A stretch of DNA of 64,000 bases from Desulforhabdus amnigena. Lineage in GTDB: Bacteria; Desulfobacterota; Syntrophobacteria; Syntrophobacterales; Syntrophobacteraceae. Both the position numbers and the translations under genes were made by a program. Every line of letters begins with the position of its first letter. The stretch's first letter is position 1. The notes beneath the pieces were generated by a model, which saw only the letters and a list, made by a program, of their open reading frames with translations, was not told the DNA's origin and did no database searches. The stretch covers positions 3,127,001-3,191,000 of the forward strand of contig NZ_BSDR01000001.1 in the NCBI RefSeq assembly GCF_027925305.1. The letters run 5' to 3'. Shown in pieces: positions 61,484 through 64,000 of this stretch.

Positions 61484-61832
61484 CTTCCACCTCCGTCAGC
61501 CGCTTCTTGAGGGCGTCGATCACCGTCCGTCGTTTCTCACCCGCCAAGTGGGCTTTGAGCTTGTCGGGATCACCCTCGGTGCCGATCCGGGAGATGGCTT
61601 CGGTTGCGGTAAGCCCAGAGAGGTCTTCCTCTTGAATACTGGTCAAGGGGCTTTCGTCCTGTTTCCGGTGATCGTCCTTGCCGTCCATCCGGGCGAGCCT
61701 TCCCGCGGACAATGCCGACTCCATCTGAGGGGAGATCGAGTCCGTTTCGAAGGCCTGGCCCGGGTCGAGGCGCAGCTTCACATCGGCGATGATCAGGACT
61801 CCCGGGCGGATGTTTTTCAGTTTCACCGTCAC
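61470..61832 (-). CDS. Small virion protein with shared N-terminal module
   Basis: A 120-residue protein. The first 50 residues (VKLKNIRPGVLIIADVKLRL, DPGQAFETDSISPQMESALS) resemble the start of the 89-residue gene at 59281-59550. The rest has TATEAISRIGTEGDPDKLKA and HLAGEKRRTVIDALKKRL, a helical segment. A role in head completion is likely. Confidence 0.6.
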   Translation of the reverse strand: MTVKLKNIRPGVLIIADVKLRLDPGQAFETDSISPQMESALSAGRLARMDGKDDHRKQDESPLTSIQEEDLSGLTATEAISRIGTEGDPDKLKAHLAGEKRRTVIDALKKRLTEVEGGAG

Positions 61833-61844
61833 GGTTCACCTCCG

Positions 61845-62708
61845 TCAGCCGAGAATTTTGATCTTGGCGAGAATGTCCGGGCGGGTGATGCCTTGCCCCA
61901 GTTCCGACCAGACGAGCCAGCCGGTCTTGAAGCGGGTCTTCTGCTCGATGGCTTCGGTCTTGAGGCTCTCGCGCACCGGCATCTTGCCGACCTCTTCGTC
62001 GGGGATGAGCAGCACCTCGTCGATGGCCTGCGCTGCGGTCAGCAGTATGCCGCCGGTCCCATAGTTCTTGATGACGCCCTTGGCCCGCAGTTCTGCTTTG
62101 GTTTCCGGGTCGAGGTTCCAGCCCCGCAGGTCATTGAAACGCCGGCCCCTCATGACGATGTACTTCACCGTCAACTCGAGGTCCTCGATGATGGAGATCG
62201 CCTCGTTGAGCGCCTCCTCGGTGAGGGTCGCGCCGGTCACCTCCACGGTGTTGGCCGCGGGCACAGCCGCCGAAAGCACCGTAATGGTCCGCTTGTCGAT
62301 CTCCTTGCGGATTTCGTCCGCAGCCGCGGTCTGGATGTCCATCAGGGTGCCGATGTTGCCGTTCTTGAGCACCGAAACGTCGACCATGGGAGCGGAGTGG
62401 ATGCGGTTTGTCGGGAACTCCACTTCGTCCTTGCCGACTTCCTGCTCCTGAGCCTCGCCTTCGGTGGAAATCCAGTAGGCCTTCACTTTGGGCTTCTTCT
62501 GGTAAAGAGGACGCTCTCCCTTGGGCAGAGTGTGCTTCGTGAGCAGGAGCGAAGAGATCTCCTTGCGCTTGATTTCCTGTTCGATGGGCTCGGCGATGGC
62601 TGCGGCCAGCGCGCGCATCCCTTCCGGGGACTCCAGCGCCTCGGACATCAGGCGCGCCATCGTCTCCATGTACTCCTGGCTGTGCACGTTCATGCGGATC
62701 GTCTCCAT
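61845..62708 (-). CDS. Major capsid protein
   Basis: A 287-residue protein. METIRMNVHSQEYMETMARL, helical N-arm; PTNRIHSAPMVDVSVLKNGN and IGTLMDIQTAAADEIRKEID in the core; KYIVMRGRRFNDLRGWNLDP and GTGGILLTAAQAIDEVLLIP near the C-terminus, as in T5/HK97-like capsid proteins of myoviruses. It follows the decoration gene and the protease-scaffold gene, the usual order. GGAGG precedes the ATG. Confidence 0.8.
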   Translation of the reverse strand: METIRMNVHSQEYMETMARLMSEALESPEGMRALAAAIAEPIEQEIKRKEISSLLLTKHTLPKGERPLYQKKPKVKAYWISTEGEAQEQEVGKDEVEFPTNRIHSAPMVDVSVLKNGNIGTLMDIQTAAADEIRKEIDKRTITVLSAAVPAANTVEVTGATLTEEALNEAISIIEDLELTVKYIVMRGRRFNDLRGWNLDPETKAELRAKGVIKNYGTGGILLTAAQAIDEVLLIPDEEVGKMPVRESLKTEAIEQKTRFKTGWLVWSELGQGITRPDILAKIKILG

Positions 62709-62726
62709 ATCGTTTTCCTCCTGTAA

Positions 62727-63095
62727 TCAGATGAGCAGCCGGAACTTGATCGTTCCGCCGGAGACGGAGACGGCCCGGGCGATGACTTCCTCGCCCGCCT
62801 GCACGCCCGCGGTGAGTTTCCCGTTGGCCGAAACCTTCAGGTCGTCGCCGGGATTCACGGTCCCCTCGAAGACGTCGGTCTCGTAGACGCCGCCCATGCA
62901 GTAGATGCCGGGCATCTCTCCGTTCTTGTAATCCTTGATCAGAATGCCGAACGACTTGGCCGTCGGCGTGGTGTTCACGGCGAAGAGGTCGTTGCCGACG
63001 ATCCTCACCACCTGGCCGAGTTGGCCGTCGCCCTGCAGGTAGCCGTCGCCGTATGCGAGGCCCCGATGATTGGGATTGATGAAAGCCATGGTCAT
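62727..63095 (-). CDS. Capsid decoration-like protein
   Basis: A 122-residue beta-rich protein: FINPNHRGLAYGDGYLQGDG, LFAVNTTPTAKSFGILIKDY and TVNPGDDLKVSANGKLTAGV, with GEEVIARAVSVSGGTIKFRL. The last part is a beta-barrel fold common to head decoration or fibre proteins. It lies between scaffold and capsid genes, like lambda gpD. Confidence 0.72.
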   Translation of the reverse strand: MTMAFINPNHRGLAYGDGYLQGDGQLGQVVRIVGNDLFAVNTTPTAKSFGILIKDYKNGEMPGIYCMGGVYETDVFEGTVNPGDDLKVSANGKLTAGVQAGEEVIARAVSVSGGTIKFRLLI

Positions 63096-63105
63096 TCCTC
63101 CTTTG

Positions 63106-63693
63106 TCAGTTGGTCGAAACCGGTTCTCCGGTCGCCGTCGCCACTCGCTGCCGGTAGGCGGCCATGAAGCCGCTCTTCAGCCGGTCCTCGAGGCTCGTCT
63201 TTTTGTCTTCCACGTCCTTCGGACGGACGCCCGCGTCGCTGCGAAGAGGCGGATCGTCGCCGCCGGATGAAGCCTTCGCGGTTTCCGCTCCGGCTCCTCG
63301 GTCCTTGGCGTCCTTGTCGTCGGCGTGAGCGCGGGGCCCGGCCTTCATCATCCGCTCGAAAGCGGCTTCGCTGGCGGCGAAGGCGTCGTCGGAAAGACCG
63401 GCCAGACGGATCAGCTCCTGTTCGCGATCCTCGTCGCTCTCGAATGCCAGCCCGCTCTTTTCGATCTTGCGCAGAAGCTTCTGGGCTCGGCTCCTGTTCG
63501 CGGCGGCCTTTTTCTCCGCCTCCAGTTCCTCGAGTTGCTTCTGCAGGCCGAGAACCTGCTGTTTGAGTTCCTTGTTCTCCCGCTCCAGTTCCTTGAGCCG
63601 GGTCTTGTCATCGGGCGCGGTCCCGCCGCCGTCGTCCTTCTTCTTGGCGGCTTCCGCCGCCCTGTCCTCGGTTTCCTTGTGTTTCTCGTCCAT
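63106..63693 (-). CDS. Probable internal-start scaffold protein
   Basis: An in-frame ATG at 63693 has AAGGAGG 7 nt upstream (TCCGACA spacer), a better ribosome site than most genes here. It would give a 195-residue scaffold of charged coiled coil and helices, separate from the protease part. Phage lambda makes Nu3 from inside C in the same way. Confidence 0.6.
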   Translation of the reverse strand: MDEKHKETEDRAAEAAKKKDDGGGTAPDDKTRLKELERENKELKQQVLGLQKQLEELEAEKKAAANRSRAQKLLRKIEKSGLAFESDEDREQELIRLAGLSDDAFAASEAAFERMMKAGPRAHADDKDAKDRGAGAETAKASSGGDDPPLRSDAGVRPKDVEDKKTSLEDRLKSGFMAAYRQRVATATGEPVSTN

Positions 63694-64000
63694 TGTCGGA
63701 CCTCCTTCAGAGTGGGTTGTCGAACCATCGTTTTCCGCCGCGGCGACCTTCAGGATGCGGGCGTTTTCATCCGCGCCTTTGCGGTCGAGGAGTCCGAGCC
63801 CGGTGAAAGTGACGCCGTGGAGGATTTCGTAGACGGGTTGCCCCTGGAGCTCGCCGCCTTTGTTCTTGCGCAGGTGGACGCAGTAATCGCTCTTCGAAAC
63901 GACGCGTTTGCCGCAGATCGAGCACTCGCCTTCCTCGTAGTCGCATTCCATGGAGACCTGGGAGATGATCCCTTTGCGGATGAGCTTGTAGGCCAACTGC
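63106..64000 (-). CDS. Prohead protease-scaffold protein (5' end outside window)
   Basis: The frame continues past the right edge (QLAYKLIRKGIISQVSMEC reads in from 64000; TTG 63996 is not a convincing start). The N-terminal part in view has a Cys-rich ECSICGKRVVSKSDYCVHLR and EILHGVTFTGLGLLDRKGAD, similar to the end of HK97-type prohead proteases. From residue 102 a Lys/Glu coiled coil (RLKELERENKELKQQVLGLQ, KQLEELEAEKKAAANRSRAQ) is scaffold-like. It lies just before decoration and capsid genes. Confidence 0.65.
   Translation of the reverse strand, partial: QLAYKLIRKGIISQVSMECDYEEGECSICGKRVVSKSDYCVHLRKNKGGELQGQPVYEILHGVTFTGLGLLDRKGADENARILKVAAAENDGSTTHSEGGPTMDEKHKETEDRAAEAAKKKDDGGGTAPDDKTRLKELERENKELKQQVLGLQKQLEELEAEKKAAANRSRAQKLLRKIEKSGLAFESDEDREQELIRLAGLSDDAFAASEAAFERMMKAGPRAHADDKDAKDRGAGAETAKASSGGDDPPLRSDAGVRPKDVEDKKTSLEDRLKSGFMAAYRQRVATATGEPVSTN

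Noticed and set aside
1-64000. CRISPR arrays and tRNA genes
   Set aside because: No regularly spaced repeats of CRISPR type and no cloverleaf sequence were found by eye.

Overview
The window is GC-rich (roughly 60% by eye). It reads as a bacterial accessory region: two neighbouring anti-phage loci next to the late structural genes of a contractile-tailed prophage. Almost every real gene is on the minus strand, so transcription runs from high to low coordinates. No chromosomal marker gene is present. Gene style and IS content would fit a deltaproteobacterial (Desulfobacterota-like) host, but that is only an impression.

Right part (about 64.0-33.1 kb): a myovirus-type prophage cluster in transcription order. 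It has a protease-scaffold gene (cut by the window edge, with a probable internal scaffold start), decoration protein, major capsid protein, head-tail completion genes, sheath and tube. A chaperone pair follows with a P2-like -1 frameshift signal, then tape measure, LysM/gpX-like hub proteins, gpD, M15 endolysin, holin-like protein, gpV spike with PAAR tip, gp25, gpJ, gpI and tail fibres. A glycosyltransferase and a five-bladed-propeller glycosidase-like fibre are also present. Three copies of a promoter-like motif with fixed spacing lie before selected genes. No terminase, portal, integrase or repressor is in view.

Middle (32.9-29.9 kb): four tightly overlapping genes, amidoligase, DUF5049-like, class II glutamine amidotransferase and gamma-glutamylcyclotransferase. 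They look like a gamma-glutamyl or amide-ligation module carried by the phage. A 7-bp tandem repeat at the amidoligase 3' end could fuse it to the next gene if one unit were gained.

Defence island (29.86-9.26 kb): a good sigma70-type promoter drives a small HTH gene, a 5mC methyltransferase and a full class 1 DISARM set (drmD, drmMI, drmA, drmB, drmC). After these come vsr, a GHKL ATPase with a nuclease-like C-terminus, a broken second Vsr/DUF559 gene, DUF2188, a GmrSD-like DUF262/DUF1524 nuclease and an HNH protein. Nearly all junctions overlap or abut, so the island reads as one operon. The combination of DrmD/DrmMI with a Dcm-type methylase, Vsr and modified-DNA-type nucleases is the most interesting system here.

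Left part (8.1-0 kb): a second defence locus, a DUF499 ATPase followed by a PLD-SNF2 helicase that runs off the window. The DUF499 gene is destroyed. An IS982-like element sits after codon 25 (TGTAA target duplication), a second DDE element is nested inside it (9-bp duplication), and the remaining ATPase looks internally deleted. Between the two defence loci is about 1.1 kb without a recognisable gene.
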